Assembly (NCBI RefSeq): GCF_943734655.1
Contig: NC_071355.1
Span: 16,100,768-16,164,767 of the forward strand
Source of the DNA: Sabethes cyaneus
Lineage: Eukaryota > Arthropoda > Insecta > Diptera > Culicidae
DNA: 64,000 nt
Reading direction: 5' to 3'
The notes beneath the pieces are model-generated. The model was not told the origin of the DNA, made no database searches, and worked only from the letters and a program-made list of their open reading frames with translations. Below are positions 44,656 to 57,435 of this stretch, piece after piece; position 1 is the first letter of the stretch; every line of letters starts with the position of its first letter. The position numbers were made by a program, and so were the translations under genes.

Positions 44656-45716
44656 CTACAATTGAAAAGTTTTATTTAAAAAAGTCATTACCTTCGGTTT
44701 TTTATGTCGCGTTGACTGAAGCCCCAGGCACATTGAGTTGGTCGTATGTGCCCACAGTACGTCCCCGCTACCACGCGAGCTGTTGTATATCATCGAAAGG
44801 GAACCGGCAAATATTTCCTTCTGATTGGCTAAAAACGGTGAATTGAGCAGCTTTTTCTGATAGGTTTGATTTTGCGAGGTTATCGGGCAGTTACAGTTTA
44901 TCAGATCCTCCACTAATTCTTTAGCAAAAAGTGTCTTCATTAGGAATTCTCCATTTCCAGTAGTACATGTTGCAGCGGATAGGCCGTTTGCCTCGTCTAT
45001 CAATGCCCAACATCCGGCGCCGTATGTAGCGGCCTGTCCTACCCGTCCGCTAATTTTCAACAGCAGTCCGCCCGAACTGCAACCAGCAACTATAGCACCA
45101 TCGGCATCTACGCAAATCGCTCCTACTGTGTCCAAAGGCGAAAGCTTTACTTGATTCGTTTTCTCATACTCAGTGATACTTTTCCAGTAGTGAGTGTAGC
45201 TATGGGATGCCTTCGGAGCTATCATTTTTTCTTGAGGAACAATTTGCAATCCAATCTGCTTTGCATACTCCGATGCTCCCGTGCCGGATAGCACCATTGG
45301 TGGTATCCTGCCAAAGGACAACAGTTTAGATTGCCTTTCACATATCTGCCTGGCTAAACTAATAGGGTTTTTAACGTCCGAAACATTAGTGCATGCTCCA
45401 TACTGCAGCGTAGTTCCGTCCATTATGCTGGCGTCGCACTGTACCAGCCCATTCCATGTTAAATTTGATCCGAAACCCGCGTTCGTAGAGCACGCGTCTT
45501 CAAGAGCCGTGATGGCCATCTCGCAAGCGTCCAGCGCACTTCCGCCACTTCGTAAAACATTGACACCTTGCATGCACGCATCTTCGCAAACACTTTTGTA
45601 TAATGCTTCAACTATGGAATTGCCAGCGCCTGTAAAAATCGGTCTAACATGTAAACACCTACGCGTTTAAACGATTTATTTTACCTACCAGTATGAACTG
45701 CCACAAATCCAGACAT
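44656..45716 (-). CDS. Taspase-1 (threonine aspartase)
   Basis: An Ntn-hydrolase endopeptidase that cleaves after aspartate; known substrates in animals are MLL/trithorax-type proteins and TFIIA. Exons 45716-45689 (28 nt) and 45629-44656 (974 nt) are separated by a 59-bp intron and total 1002 nt, 333 residues. The N-terminus reads MSGFVAVHTGAGN, the family's first strand. NAGFGSNL and QCDASIMDG follow. Autoprocessing would occur between Asp176 and Thr177 in SPLDTVGAICVD, freeing the catalytic threonine. SSGGLLLKISGRVGQAATYG and GCWA after it are specific to taspase rather than to ordinary asparaginases, as is SHTTESMCVG-like WAHTTNSMCLG near the end. It is shorter than the ~420-residue human enzyme, chiefly in the loop before the cleavage site. 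Confidence 0.92.
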
Positions 45717-46628
45717 ATTGAAGCTTAAACCGTCTAATTTTCGATGTTAGCATATGTTAAAACGAACTTATAGAATTGATTCAGCTGTTCTTATAAAATA
45801 ATTTATTATTCATGATAGGATTGGATTTATACCTTTCGTTTGACATTTGCCAAATAGGTTTGACATTTGCCAAATGGCAAGGATGCCAGATTTAAAAAAT
45901 AAGACTAGTTAGTAGGTAAGCCAGTGAGATACATTGAGGTGGGGGAGAACAAGACATTTTTGATTTGTCTTCAGCACAGCTGAGCAACTAACTAATCAGC
46001 GCGTTCAGTTTTTTTGAATACAGTTTTTAAAATACAACTCAAAAGCGAAAGGTTGAAACCATAAAGTCTATTCGGATAAGTTGTAGGAAATTAAATGTAG
46101 TTATTAGAAATTTTATAGAAACAGTGGAGCAACTGGAGTAACATAAGAAAAAGACGTGTTTAACATAAAAAATTAAAATAAATCTAACTTTTTCTCCGAA
46201 TATCTCGACAACGGCTGCATTTAGAAAAATAATTATTATGACCAATTTTGTGGTAAATGGCATAGTGAATTATTATTTGTATTACAAATTCATATATAAC
46301 TTGGAAAATCCCACATTGGAAAAAAATCATGAAACCCGTTGTTCTACGAAGTCCGTTCATGAAAGTTGCTCCATCTCAGGATAACTTTTAAAAGCTTGCA
46401 AATTACTACTATTTTCTCCAAAAAAAAAATGTTTAAAAATGTTCAAAAATGGTATATTTTTGATATCTTGATTTTAAGTTTTATTCTCAAATTTTTGAAA
46501 AATTGGTAAAATATTTTTTTCAGTGCATATTTTTTCATGTTCAAAAATCAATTTTCTACAACTTTTGCTTAGACACAATTTTTGTAAAATCGATAGTTTT
46601 CGAGTTACAATCTTTCAAACATAATACA
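45717..46628. other. No gene recognised; upstream of taspase-1
   Basis: Presumed promoter region on the minus strand. TTTGACATTTGCCAAAT occurs twice in tandem at about 45840 and 45859. The rest is strongly AT-rich. Confidence 0.4.
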
Positions 46629-46630
46629 TA

Positions 46631-47969
46631 CCGCCATCCGGGGCGAGATTGTGCTTAAAAAGCATATATTTTTGTTCTTTAGCTCAGTATACACACAATT
46701 TAGGAACTAAATTGATTTCAAACCTGTCAATATATACTAAAGTGCTAAAGTGTTCAATTAACAGCTACCGTAGAGATGGTTTAGTTACAATGAAACCTAA
46801 TTTTACTGGAAGTGCACGAACTTTGGCACAATTTCACCCCTTCTAGGGGGTGACATTGTGCCAAAAACATAAAGTTAGGCTGAAAACCTAAACAGTGAAC
46901 ATAAGAATGTTTATAAACAATATACTTAAATATTAGTATAAACACGGGGCGAATCACTTCAAATTTAATAAATATATTATATATATTTATGCATATTTAC
47001 ATACTTTTACCCGGATGCTAAATATATTTACCGGTATTGATGAATATTTTACGAAAGTTTCCACCTTTTTCATACGATCTTGAGCTGTCAAGTCCCATTA
47101 TCAGCATGTGGCAAGAGTTGTTATGATGAGGTGGACACATATAAAATAGTAAATATATTTATCAATATTTATCACATATTGAATATTTATGCAGGAAGTG
47201 ATTTACCCCGTGAGTATAAAGTATAGTTCATATGGGGCCATCCATGGACTAAGTGGACTATTAGGAGCAGGGGGTCGGCCAAAAACAACGCATCATACAA
47301 AAAGTATGAACGAAAATAACCGGTTCAGTAGCGTTTCTAGGGGTATATATTCGTCTTATATTAGAATGTTTATTAAAAGTATCTGAAATTTCCAGAGGAA
47401 ATTAGAGTTTAAATTATTTAGCAGACCTATGATGCTGTTTGCTCCAAAATGGATGATGCAATCTAATCTGTCGAAATATTGTGCTCAATAGTAAAGAATA
47501 TGAGCGTACTGACGTATTTTTGTTGTATATGTGAAATCCACAAATTGGATCGATCATTATGGCTTGGCACAATATCACCCCCGTGAAACACGAAAAGTAC
47601 AAAGTTTCGAAAAATATTATTTGCGTAATCAAAACTTATCCAACGCATAACAACCTTTCAATACATTGTAAATGATTAGTTTATATACCTTCAAAATAGC
47701 AAGTTGATGCGATTTCTTGTTTGGGTTGGTTTATGCGGGACATTTTTTACAAGCGTTATTTCCGAGTATTTTTGATCGCGAACTTTGAAACCCCGTTTAG
47801 GCTAAATAGTTTGCCAATATTATCTGTGTTATGAATAAATATGTTATGTTCATCATCATTTTGAATTTAAGTCACCTGTTTCTATAGATATAATAAATTT
47901 TCACAAATAAACATTTTTGGTTTTTGGCACAATCTCGCCCCCGTGGCACAATCTCACCCGGGATGGCGG
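46631..47969. mobile_element. 1.34-kb MITE-like element with TA target
   Basis: Left end CCGCCATCCGGGGCGAGATT; right end is the inverse of CCGCCATCCCGGGTGAGATT, some 24 bp with two or three differences. TA flanks both ends (46629-46630 and 47970-47971). Inside, words such as GGCACAATTTCACCCC, GGGGTGACATTGTGCC and GGCACAATATCACCCC recur in both orientations. No coding frame is supported. Confidence 0.85.
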
Positions 47970-47971
47970 TA

Positions 47972-49134
47972 TGAAAATAAATACGCCCTTTTGAAAAATG
48001 AGTCTTGAATCAAAATGGCGCCAAAACCTATAAAAAGGTGCATATTTCCTCCTATCCAACACGTTTGTAAAGTTTTACCTAAATCAGAGAGGTACAAATT
48101 TTGTCGTTTACCTATTTCACGTGGAACTGCTCAATAGCAAAGCTTCCCAGGAACGTTTGTGTTTGATACTTTTGTATTTTTAAAGGGTATCTATCAACAT
48201 CGTACTAAATTGGCCGAAGGATTTCAGAATTTCCTAAAATTTTGTACGCGAACACAGTGGGTGGACTTATAACCAAAAATATTTTTTTTAAAACGAATCG
48301 AGTATATGTCCAAGGGTACTAACGAAAGATTCACTTAGAACTGCGAATGCAGGTGCATACAATACACAAATTTAAATAAAACTTCTATTATTTGAACACC
48401 GCGCGCACTTCTAACTTTGGTTAGCTCTCGAGATCGATTATTGTTTGATTATTTTACGATGCCCTTTTAAATCATTCCAAAGTTTAAAATCGGGCTTTCG
48501 GAAACTTTCTGATTTTGAAACAATAGGTGCCAAAGTGATCAATTCCCTCAGGACTCTTACTCTGTGACATTGGATACCTCGATTGTATTTTCAACGTTTC
48601 TGAACGCAGCTATGTATGTATGACCCCTCCGTCCGAAAACTTGGAGTGTAATTACCCGCACAGTCATTTGTTTGCCATTTTGGTAAAGCCCGCATGAGTA
48701 ACCCCTCCGTCTAGACTTGGAGCGTTATCACCCACGCAGATGATAGCTCACCTGGAGATGGATGCTCACCTACGAAAAAATTTGTGCTCTCACCTAAAAA
48801 ATTTAGGTGAGGTGACTGTGAGAATAGGGCCCTTGAAGTATTACTGTCCATCAACCAGCATGTTAAAATTAGGCCGGATAAAATGTCGTCAATTAGCTAA
48901 CGTTCTCTGTTAGTTCTTACTTATTTCTAGAAGCTAAAGCCGGGGTGCAAGAGTTTCAATGCTTGCAGTTGTGCTCTTTCTGCGCAAGATGAAAGGTTGT
49001 AAGAGATAACAGTGGTCATGATCATTCGGAGGCAGAGCAAACGGTTGAACAGAAAACAAAAGCTGTAGGTCGTTGTGAGAAGCAGATATTTCTGTCCCTT
49101 TATGATTAAGATGAGCAAAACAAACCTGTTTGTA
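47972..49134. other. No gene recognised
   Basis: Contains two diverged direct repeats near 48620 and 48695 (ACCCCTCCGTC, then ACTTGGAG.GT.AT.ACCC). Otherwise no gene or element is evident. Confidence 0.4.
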
Positions 49135-49765
49135 ACCTAATCCTCCTAGTATCCGTTTTTGGTCTGGCGTAGATTGCTACCGTCGCCCAAAGGTTTCTAG
49201 CAATGATGTCGAGGTCGTCTGCGAAGGCTAGAGGTTGGCTACTTTTGCTTTCGTTCGTCTCATTTCGATGTCCGCTGGACGGATCACACTTTCAATAAAA
49301 ATAACATACAGGACAGACCATCCTCTTGCCACAATGCTCTGCATGATACGAAAGAATTCGAGAGTGCACCGGAAACACACACGTAGCACATCACTCGATT
49401 CGCTCCAGGACAGGTTTGATCAGCCGCGTCAGTATTACCGTAAACCCATTTTCGTGCATTATCTGTCATAGCCGTTCGCGCTCAACTGTATCGTATGCTG
49501 TCCTGAAACCCACGAAAATATTATGCGCGGGCACGTTGTACTCCCGACAGTTCTGGAGGATCTCTCGGAAGGTGATAATTTAATACACGGGGCCGTTATA
49601 AAGCCCGCCTGATACTGCTCTATGAAATCTCTTGCTATTATGGATAAACGGCGTAACAAAGTCTGGAAGAGCAACGTTTAGCCGGCGTTGATCAGCACTG
49701 TTTCCTTCTGGCGCTTTTTCCTCCTCAGGATCAGACGCAGCCGTGAGCCGCTCCTAACCTGATAA
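49135..49765 (-). pseudogene. RTE LINE fragment
   Basis: Minus-strand remnant of the same LINE family as 57990-60370. It reads LLRRLSIIARDFIEQYQAGF near 49600-49674 and a decayed VGFRTAYDTVERERL region near 49460-49520. TCTGGCGTAGATTGCTACCG at the left edge corresponds to the AIYARLK region. The order of pieces shows an internal deletion; no catalytic box is intact. Confidence 0.75.
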
Positions 49766-52700
49766 ACTTACATTATTGCCAAATTACATTGAAAATTGAA
49801 AAAAGTGTACAGTGAAATTACAACATAAAGCATTGTAGATAGTAAAACTTATAGCAATCTTGATGTTTCTACATTAGTGTTCGGCGTGCTATGTGGAAAA
49901 GCCTATTCAAATTCTTCGTTTGAGTAAACAGCCGCAAATAAGCACTGTCAGCACCATCAGAAGGTTAGTAGTAAAGTAGCCGTATATTTAATTTAATTAA
50001 TTTAATTTAATTTTTCTGCAATTACGATTGTTTCTGTTTAGAGGAAAAACTGACAGAGTTTACCCGTCTGAATCCCAACCCAACCGATCTTTGTTTCTTA
50101 ATTTCTACTAAAGCTGCATCAATATGATGTCCTGAAAGTAAACTGTACAGAGAAAATGTACGAAGACCCCCTTACCTTCAGTGATTATATCGATATTATG
50201 TATATATTGTTACATAAAACTCTTATGTCCACACTAATGAAGGGCCCTATAGTTTCCGATTCCGAGCACACAAGCATTACCGTCCGTTTGGCTGAAAGTT
50301 TCTTTCAATTCTTTAGTGTTTTCGATTATGTTTAGTGCTATGTCTTTTTAGGACATAACAGCATGAGAAAAAATCCACTTTAGTTTTCTTATTGCGTTTA
50401 TTTGTTCGTCTATTCAACCTTTTTGGCTGGCATGGATTCTTTGCGCAGCTGTTTTAGATTTATATATATATAGTTTGTCCTCTGTTGTTCGCTACAGTAG
50501 TGATTCGCTGATTTGCATCCGTTTTATTTCGCTACACTTTTGGTTGGCTTGTTTCGTCACTATTTCCTTTGCTCTCTATTGGGGATAGGTTGATTTATTT
50601 TTTTTTTGTTTCATTTTGTTTAGTTTATGCCATGTTATCGCAAGATAAATCCTATAATATTAGTCCTTATTGGTTGAATTCACATAACAACTCAACAAAC
50701 GGTTTATCTTCCTCTAATACTTGTGTGTATGTTTGCGTATGCAGTTTTTTTCACCCTTTAACTCATCGTCACTTTAGTTTGGTTTTAATAATTGGTAGAT
50801 GCAATTTTACATATGTTTATTTTGTTTTTGTTTTTTTTACAGACACCTAGAAGATTTTAATGTGTTCTTTGTTTTTGTTCATTGTGAAGAATTTGAAAAG
50901 ATGTACTAACTAGACTTTAAATAAGCAATGGTTGTTTTGGATGATTTTGCTCTTGTTGACTTCCGTTTGTTCAGTTTTATTAGCTTCCATTAATCTGCCA
51001 TGGTTTTGTACGGTTCGTTTTTTCTCTGACTTAGGTCTAGAATAATGAAGATCTGTAGCTATGTAGATGGGCGTATTTTCTCTCTAAATATATCGATGAA
51101 GTATTTGATCGTAACATGGTCGAACACGGATAATGATTTCTTTGTCATTAGTGAGTTTAGTAATGTATAGAATTATTTAGTCTGCAATATGCAATATAAT
51201 TATCTTTGTTTTACGTTTTGTTTTAATGTATATATGTATATAGATAAATATCACACTTAGAAAAGTTAAAACTTAGTTTTGTTCATTTGTTCTGGTTCGT
51301 GAAAACTAGCAAGCCATAGCGCAGCTCTCTCGTGTGTCAAGTACTATTGTGTTGTAAAAGATTTTGTTAAAAATCCTGGCTGTTTTGTTTGTAGTGTTAT
51401 TTTCTTTTTATTTAATTATTCAATACCAGCATTGCATGGAAGAGACGGAGGGCTAAAATATGTTTTTGTTGCTTTATATATCAGTTTTTCCAACAGCTAT
51501 GTTGACTGAGTCATGATGGGATTTGTTTCTCCGGTTACGGACAGTAAAATCTAGATAATGTGAACTCAGTTTAGCAATAACACTAGAAGAAATACTTTGC
51601 TTGGGAAACGTTCTCGAAATTTCATAAACACCTTCCTAGTACATATATCCGTTTTGGCATAACTGCAAAACCGCGTCAACAATCCGCATCACTCGTTAGA
51701 TTTACTTTTTCATGCTGTGTTTAACTGCAATAATTGTAATAAATACACTTCAATCAACAATATTAACAGTAAAATATCACTTAATTTATTGAAAGATGCT
51801 GATTTCAATCTCTTCTCGTCTAGTGTATATAGTTATCTCTTATAATTTTTCCTGTTTGGGTGCAATATAATTTCAACGTTTCTGTATTTGAATGCTCTAC
51901 ACACATAATACCGTCATCGTGTTCATTTCCCTTTTCTTTTTTGTTCGATTCGATCGTTATTGCTAGCTACGTTCCTACAGTAGAGTGCTAACGGCCAGAA
52001 AACAAATCCATTAGATTTGTTGATCTACTCAGCTTCCGTTGGCAATTGGTTGCGGACAAACCCCCGGTTATTCTTTTTTAGTATGTACTTACAAACTAGC
52101 TACTTTTTCCGTTTCGTATTTCCTTATGCCATTCCAAGAGTGTTCAATTTTGAGTGTAAATTGTTTTTAAATTTCCTAGATTTTGTGATATTTTTTTACA
52201 GTGCTCCATTATTGATCAGTAACTTTTCCTATTCCCTTATCTTGTAATGATGATAATTTGCCTATACTGTACATACCTCAACGCATTACCCCGACACCAA
52301 TGGCGATTGACTTTTTCTCTTAAACGTTGAATTGAATGCAGCTATACTCTGGTATATATATATAGAAAAACGTTTTCAAAATTAACAATCTAAGCTAAAT
52401 GATTGTACGCATAGTATTAAACGATCTTTGGTTTGATCCTGAAAACCAGGTTTCGAGTTGCGACTTAACCTTACAGTGTTCTAGCGTAACTAATTAGTAT
52501 GCTAACAGTTTTGAGTAAAACTAAAAAATTAACTAAAGATATGTTTACGTTTTAGTTCGCCAGAGAATATCACATTTTTTCGGGGAAGGGCTGAATACTA
52601 GCTGTCTATATCTGTCGTCGGCCTTCAACGGCAACAGCGGATAAATTCTCCGAAATTTTGGTGCTGTTTCACTCAAGGGTAGGTTAAATTATGGCGAAAA

Positions 52701-53309
52701 TTATTGTTTTCGTCCGTAAAAGCACTTCCTATGGGAACGGTCACTAACCCAACAGGTGTCAGATTCTCTGAGGCGAGTGAACGATCACAATGGAGGCCTT
52801 AACATTTTGTTTATTTTGAAGAAAATAATAGTTTGGTTTGTTCGTTTCATTTTCCTGTCATCAGCGCCAAACGAAGTTATTTAAAAAATGTGTAATTCCT
52901 GTGCTGCAAAACTGTAGTCGAACTAATCCGGGGTTCCCCACAGTCATTCCTTCACAACTTTAAGTCAAATTCTGTATTTTTACAATCATTTGAATATACT
53001 ATTGAAAATTTGTTCTAATCATCAGATGACCCTGGTGACTCCCACTGTTACAATCCTTCGAAAGTGATCTGTGGAGTAAGCGGTTGTGTAAGATACCTAG
53101 CACAGAGTTTTTATAGAACAGAAATAGCAGAAATTCTCTATACAGATACAGATGGTGTGTACTAATAAGTAGAACAACGTAAATGCTAACTAACCGATGA
53201 TTCCAACCAGATGGAAGGAGCATTTTAAGACATCACTGAATGGTGCGGGGCTGAAGGAGCAAGGTTGAGCACTACAAGTGACAAACAAGCTCTGATGCTA
53301 CCAATACAA
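49766..53309. other. 3.5-kb AT-rich, repeat-poor interval without a gene
   Basis: I find no supported open frame, no paired inverted repeats and no transposon motif. From 50160 to 52560 the plus strand is strongly T-rich, with many TATATATA, TTTGTTT and TGTATATA words, unlike the neighbouring transposon debris. This could be a long 3' untranslated region of a minus-strand gene, a non-coding RNA or just unique intergenic DNA. A small minus-strand frame at 52999-53223 has no motif. Confidence 0.4.
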
Positions 53310-54900
53310 AAGGAGATCAAAAAGCATTAAATGTACTGGGCAGCCCAAAATCCCGTCTCCTTTAACGATCTACAACAGAATTATAGTTCCAACCGCTGCT
53401 GATATATGACCAGAGCGTGCGTGGACTCCCAACCAAAATCGATGATTTCGACTGCAATATAATCATCTTCTGTCGAACAAAAACGGCCTTCGACTCATTG
53501 ATTTCGCCGCCTCCAAAAATACGGCCATACGAAATATCGGTACAGCTGGAGATCACCATAATAGACCGACTCGTAAATCGACCACATTTCAATTGATGGA
53601 TGGCACTTCTAGGATATCATCGACGTTATAGCTTATCGTAGCGTAAATATCAATTCTGACTACTACCTTTTGATGGTGATCTTAGCATGCGCTGCAAAAT
53701 CCACGGATCAAAGCATGCAGAGAAATTCCCTCATAGAATCGTCCTCTTTTCCTACTGGGCCACCAACGAGGCAAGACGCGAATTGATAGACTCCCTGCGC
53801 TACCTGGCAAAACCACGCAGCTCGCTGTGCCCCTCTTCATCTTGTTGCTACCGGACAGAAAAGAAAACAACAAACCCAGTTTTCCCGGGATGAGAAGCGC
53901 CGCCCGGAAGAAATGGACTACAAGGACAAGGAACAGCTGTATCGCACTCAGGAAACGTGTTACTAACGGGATAAACACGGAGGGATCTTAACGTGAGGTG
54001 ATCGGAAAGTGGAAGCAGCAGTACAATGAGCACCTGAATGACGCAAAGAAGAAGATACCCAGATAGCAGCTGGAATGACTACATCAGTACGGCAGATGAT
54101 GGAGATGTACCGACTCTCACCAAAGGTGAAGTGAACGAAGCCCTTATGCAGCTCAAGAACAACGAAGCAGCCAGCAAAGATGGCATCGCAGCGGAGTTTA
54201 TCAAAATGGGCCTGCATAACTTGGATATCTGTGTGCACTAATAGTAATGATCTAAGAAACAGAACAGCTACTAAAAGTGGAAAGTAATCTCTCTATAATG
54301 TGTTTTCTCAGAGCATCTTTTGCCGTATATCAGTACAGATCCTTCAAAAGTCTCGCGAATACCGCGTCCCTAAGCACCACCAATTCAAAGATTTCAAGAC
54401 CGCCTATGATACTATAGACCAGACCGTGAAGAGCTCGAGGTGGTGGACGTTGGCGACATCAAATAACAACTGCAGCACACAAATACGCTGACATATTCTT
54501 GCCGGAAGGCGTGCATATTACAAAAACCTTCACAAGAACCTAAGGTCTGATAAACATCACCTTGTTCTAAATGTATCATGTACAAAATGTTAATACGAAC
54601 GGCAGACCTCTACGGGCATGAAACGTGGACAATGTACGATAGGGATTTTGCTGGCCGCTTTCGAACGTTGTGTGCTTAAGTCCATCTGATGCGTATGGAG
54701 GAGTAGGATGAACCACAAGCTGGCGCAGCTCTTCGGTGAACCCTGTATCCAGAGAGTCGCTAAAACTGCATGAGTACAATGGGCGGAGCATGTTGTGAGA
54801 ATGCCGGTTGGCGCGAGACTTAGAGATACTCAACCTGCTAGTTGGTTAGACCAAGTGAAGCAAGCCCTGGGCGTGAAGATAAGATACAAGTATTATGCAA
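53310..54900 (+). pseudogene. RTE LINE copy, plus strand, heavily decayed
   Basis: Broken coding sequence spanning endonuclease and RT. Near 53560-53680 it resembles the C-terminal endonuclease (INSDYYLLMV matching an SDHYLV box). At 54030-54240 the linker/RT start reads TLTKGEVNEALMQLKNNEAA and SKDGIAAEFIKMG. At 54385 FKTAYDTIDQ is the RT motif A. A late piece near 54770-54860 matches the AEHVVRMP and DQVKQALGV C-terminus. Many stops and gaps; the YADD box is missing. Confidence 0.8.
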
Positions 54901-55158
54901 CATCTCAGTGTACCACAAAGAAACAACCTTCGGTCACTGTTTTTGTCGTTGTTTATGCATGAACTATCGGCTCTGCTGTCACCTATCTCAAGCAGACTGC
55001 TGGAAGTCCAATGAATTTTATAAACAAATAATACTAATTACTTTAGTTAGTACTGGAAGGGACCAAATTCCGAAATCTGGAAGCGTGCCTGGTGAATGAC
55101 CAATTGGTTAACACCAGATTAAATATTAATAATGGAAGCGTTAGGTTGCACAGTAATA

Positions 55159-55371
55159 CCGTGGACCCCCGTTCGTTTGACCGTTTTTAATCCGAACACT
55201 TTTTAATTTGAACCCCGCTAGCTTGCACGACGTGCGCATTAAAAATGATTCAAGTGTCATTCTCAACATGACATCATTTGCTTATGCAGACAATGCACAT
55301 AAAAACGATTTGTTTGTAACTGATCTCGCGTGTTTAATCTGTTTCACATTCCGTATTCCTAACGACCACGG
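55159..55371. mobile_element. MITE family 1, copy c
   Basis: A 213-bp, shortest copy. Left end CCGTGGACCCCCGTTCG, right end inverse CGACCACGG. TA lies on both sides (55157-55158 and 55372-55373). The interior matches copies a (inverted) and b, with the right part deleted. Confidence 0.87.
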
Positions 55372-55373
55372 TA

Positions 55374-55607
55374 TTCACTGGATCATATTGAAGATGTGGC
55401 CAAATGAACAAATTTCGAAGGACTGGTCTCATTTCCCAATTTTCAATGTACACGAAATTTATTTCGATATTTTCTACAAATTGACACTTTTAACTGGATC
55501 CTCCGGAGGATCTCAGTCCGCATGGATTCCAAGGCGGCGCACAATGGACAAAAACGAGCTCGCAATCCCAAGAATTAGAAGCCGCTGCTTTGGAATCTTA
55601 CAAGATA
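55374..55607. other. Short spacer between two MITEs
   Basis: A 143-codon frame starting at 55208 runs through copy c of MITE family 1, this spacer and the start of the next element. It shows no domain and is not called a gene. Confidence 0.45.
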
Positions 55608-56539
55608 GGGGAACTGTGGGTAAAATGAACAGGGGGTAAAATGAACAGGCTGCCAAATTTCCAGTAAATCGATTAAAAACTGTTCCACATCAATAGGTAT
55701 CTTCTCTTAGAAGTATTTCAAGCTGTTTGAGACAATATGTGGTGATCAAAAGCTTTCCACTGTGAAAAAAATGAAAACGTAAAAAATATTTGCTGAAATC
55801 TGACGCCGATGGTAATTTCCACTATTAGTAAATAAGCTATTTTGGCGAAACAAATTGAATTTCGGCTATTGGTATCATTTAGTGTTGCTTGCTTATCACT
55901 ATCCTGTGGATCTGTCGAAAATTCCAAATATTTTTATCAACTGTTTGTTTATAATAAACACTTGAAAACAATTGGTATTTTGGGGCTAAAATGAACACCT
56001 CACTATGGGGGCAAAATGAACAGTGTGTATAATGACGTTTTCTTTTCTATTTATCAGTAGCCACGAAATAATTACAATTCAATCCATAAAAATGATCAAG
56101 TCTCTCGAAAAATAATGGAAAATGACCGAGTGCTGGAAAATCATGCGAGTTAAAGGTCAAGCATCGTATGAATGTGGCGAAGATATATTATGTTAACTTT
56201 GTGGAATCCCATTTTCATTTCAACAGCCCTGTTGAATATCTACGGCTTATGTAGAACAAGGATAATGTAAAATAATATTTAATTTATCCAAACTGCATGT
56301 TAACTTTAGTTTTCTATGGCATGTTCATTTTACCCACACGAAAAAAATCAGGCTCGAATGTAACGCTTTCGAAAAAAAGGAATTTTTCATGACAAATCGT
56401 CCTTTTTCAAACATCTTTATATATTGCTACGTGGAATATCAATCCAGCTTTCAATTCATATAGTGCGTTCAGCATCCGGCTGGTTCCTGAGGGAGAAAAT
56501 GGGGAAACTGCTAGGGGTGTTCATTTCCCCCAGTTCCCC
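55608..56539. mobile_element. MITE family 2, copy b (TA target site)
   Basis: A 932-bp copy starting GGGGAACTGTGGGTAAAATG and ending with the inverse, TCATTTCCCCCAGTTCCCC. TA flanks both ends (55606-55607 and 56540-56541). It is the longer of two copies; 14279-14970 lacks about 240 bp of its interior, so the two define a family with internal deletion. Non-coding apart from short chance frames. Confidence 0.88.
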
Positions 56540-56649
56540 TACCTATTTCTATGTAAAAAAAATGCAGGAAAACGATTGGTGATGGTTTCATTCTGCGCAG
56601 ACTTCGAAAAGTGGACCATTTTGCCTTGTTTTCCCCAAAAATCATGTTA

Positions 56650-57435
56650 AAAGCTTATTAAACAGCATTAAAATTTATTTGCCGGCCGTGAAACGAACTC
56701 AAATAGCTTCCAACTGTTGTCAAAACATCAGAAAAATCAAATTTCGTCCATTCCATACTATGCAAAATGCAAGAATAGTCCATTTTGCCCAATTCACCCC
56801 CATATACATAGATAACCTAATTAAAGCGATTAAAATTAACTCAAAGGTAAAAACAATCTTCAAAAAAAATGTGTATTTTATCATACTGAATAACTTTGGA
56901 GAACAATTGAAAGCAACAAGTTAATTGGATGCGGAGTTATTGTGCAGAATTGATTTTTAAGTATACTTTTTAAATAAATCATTATATCTAGCAACTAGCA
57001 AAAGATAGATAGTTACTATATTCCGCAAAGTTACTCATTTTAGTGTGTTCTATAATTTTTCTGAAGAAAAAATTTTTTTTTGGCGTATTAAAAAAAACAA
57101 AAGTTTGTATCACCCTGATAGATGAATATAAGATCTTCTTGATAGTTTGAAAAGATGCGCTGTATTTTATTGATAAACTTCTCCAAAGACACCGTCGTTG
57201 AAAAATTATGATTTTTCTACCCAATAGAAAATGAACGTGCTTTTGTAGATCTAGAACAGAACCAGGCAAAACGAAACGATTGTGAATTGGGCAAAATGGA
57301 CTATACCTGCATTTCGCATAGTATGGAATGGATGGGATTTGATTTCTCTGATGTTTTGACAACAGTTGGAAGCTATTTGAGTTCGTTTCACGGGCGGAAA
57401 ATAAGTTTTTATATTGTTTAATTAGCTTTTTTGTG
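56650..57435. mobile_element. Foldback element with ~150-bp arms
   Basis: Arms at about 56655-56805 and 57288-57432 are inverted copies, sharing GTGAAACGAACTCAAATAGC, TTCCAACTGTTGTCAAAACA and TAGTCCATTTTGCCCAATTC with a handful of differences. They enclose about 480 bp of AT-rich DNA. Both arms give short look-alike frames on opposite strands, which explains the frames at 56679-56924 and 56988-57452. Confidence 0.82.

Noticed and set aside
55208..55639. 143-codon plus-strand frame
   Set aside because: It runs across MITE family 1 copy c and into MITE family 2 copy b, so it is a chance frame through two mobile elements.
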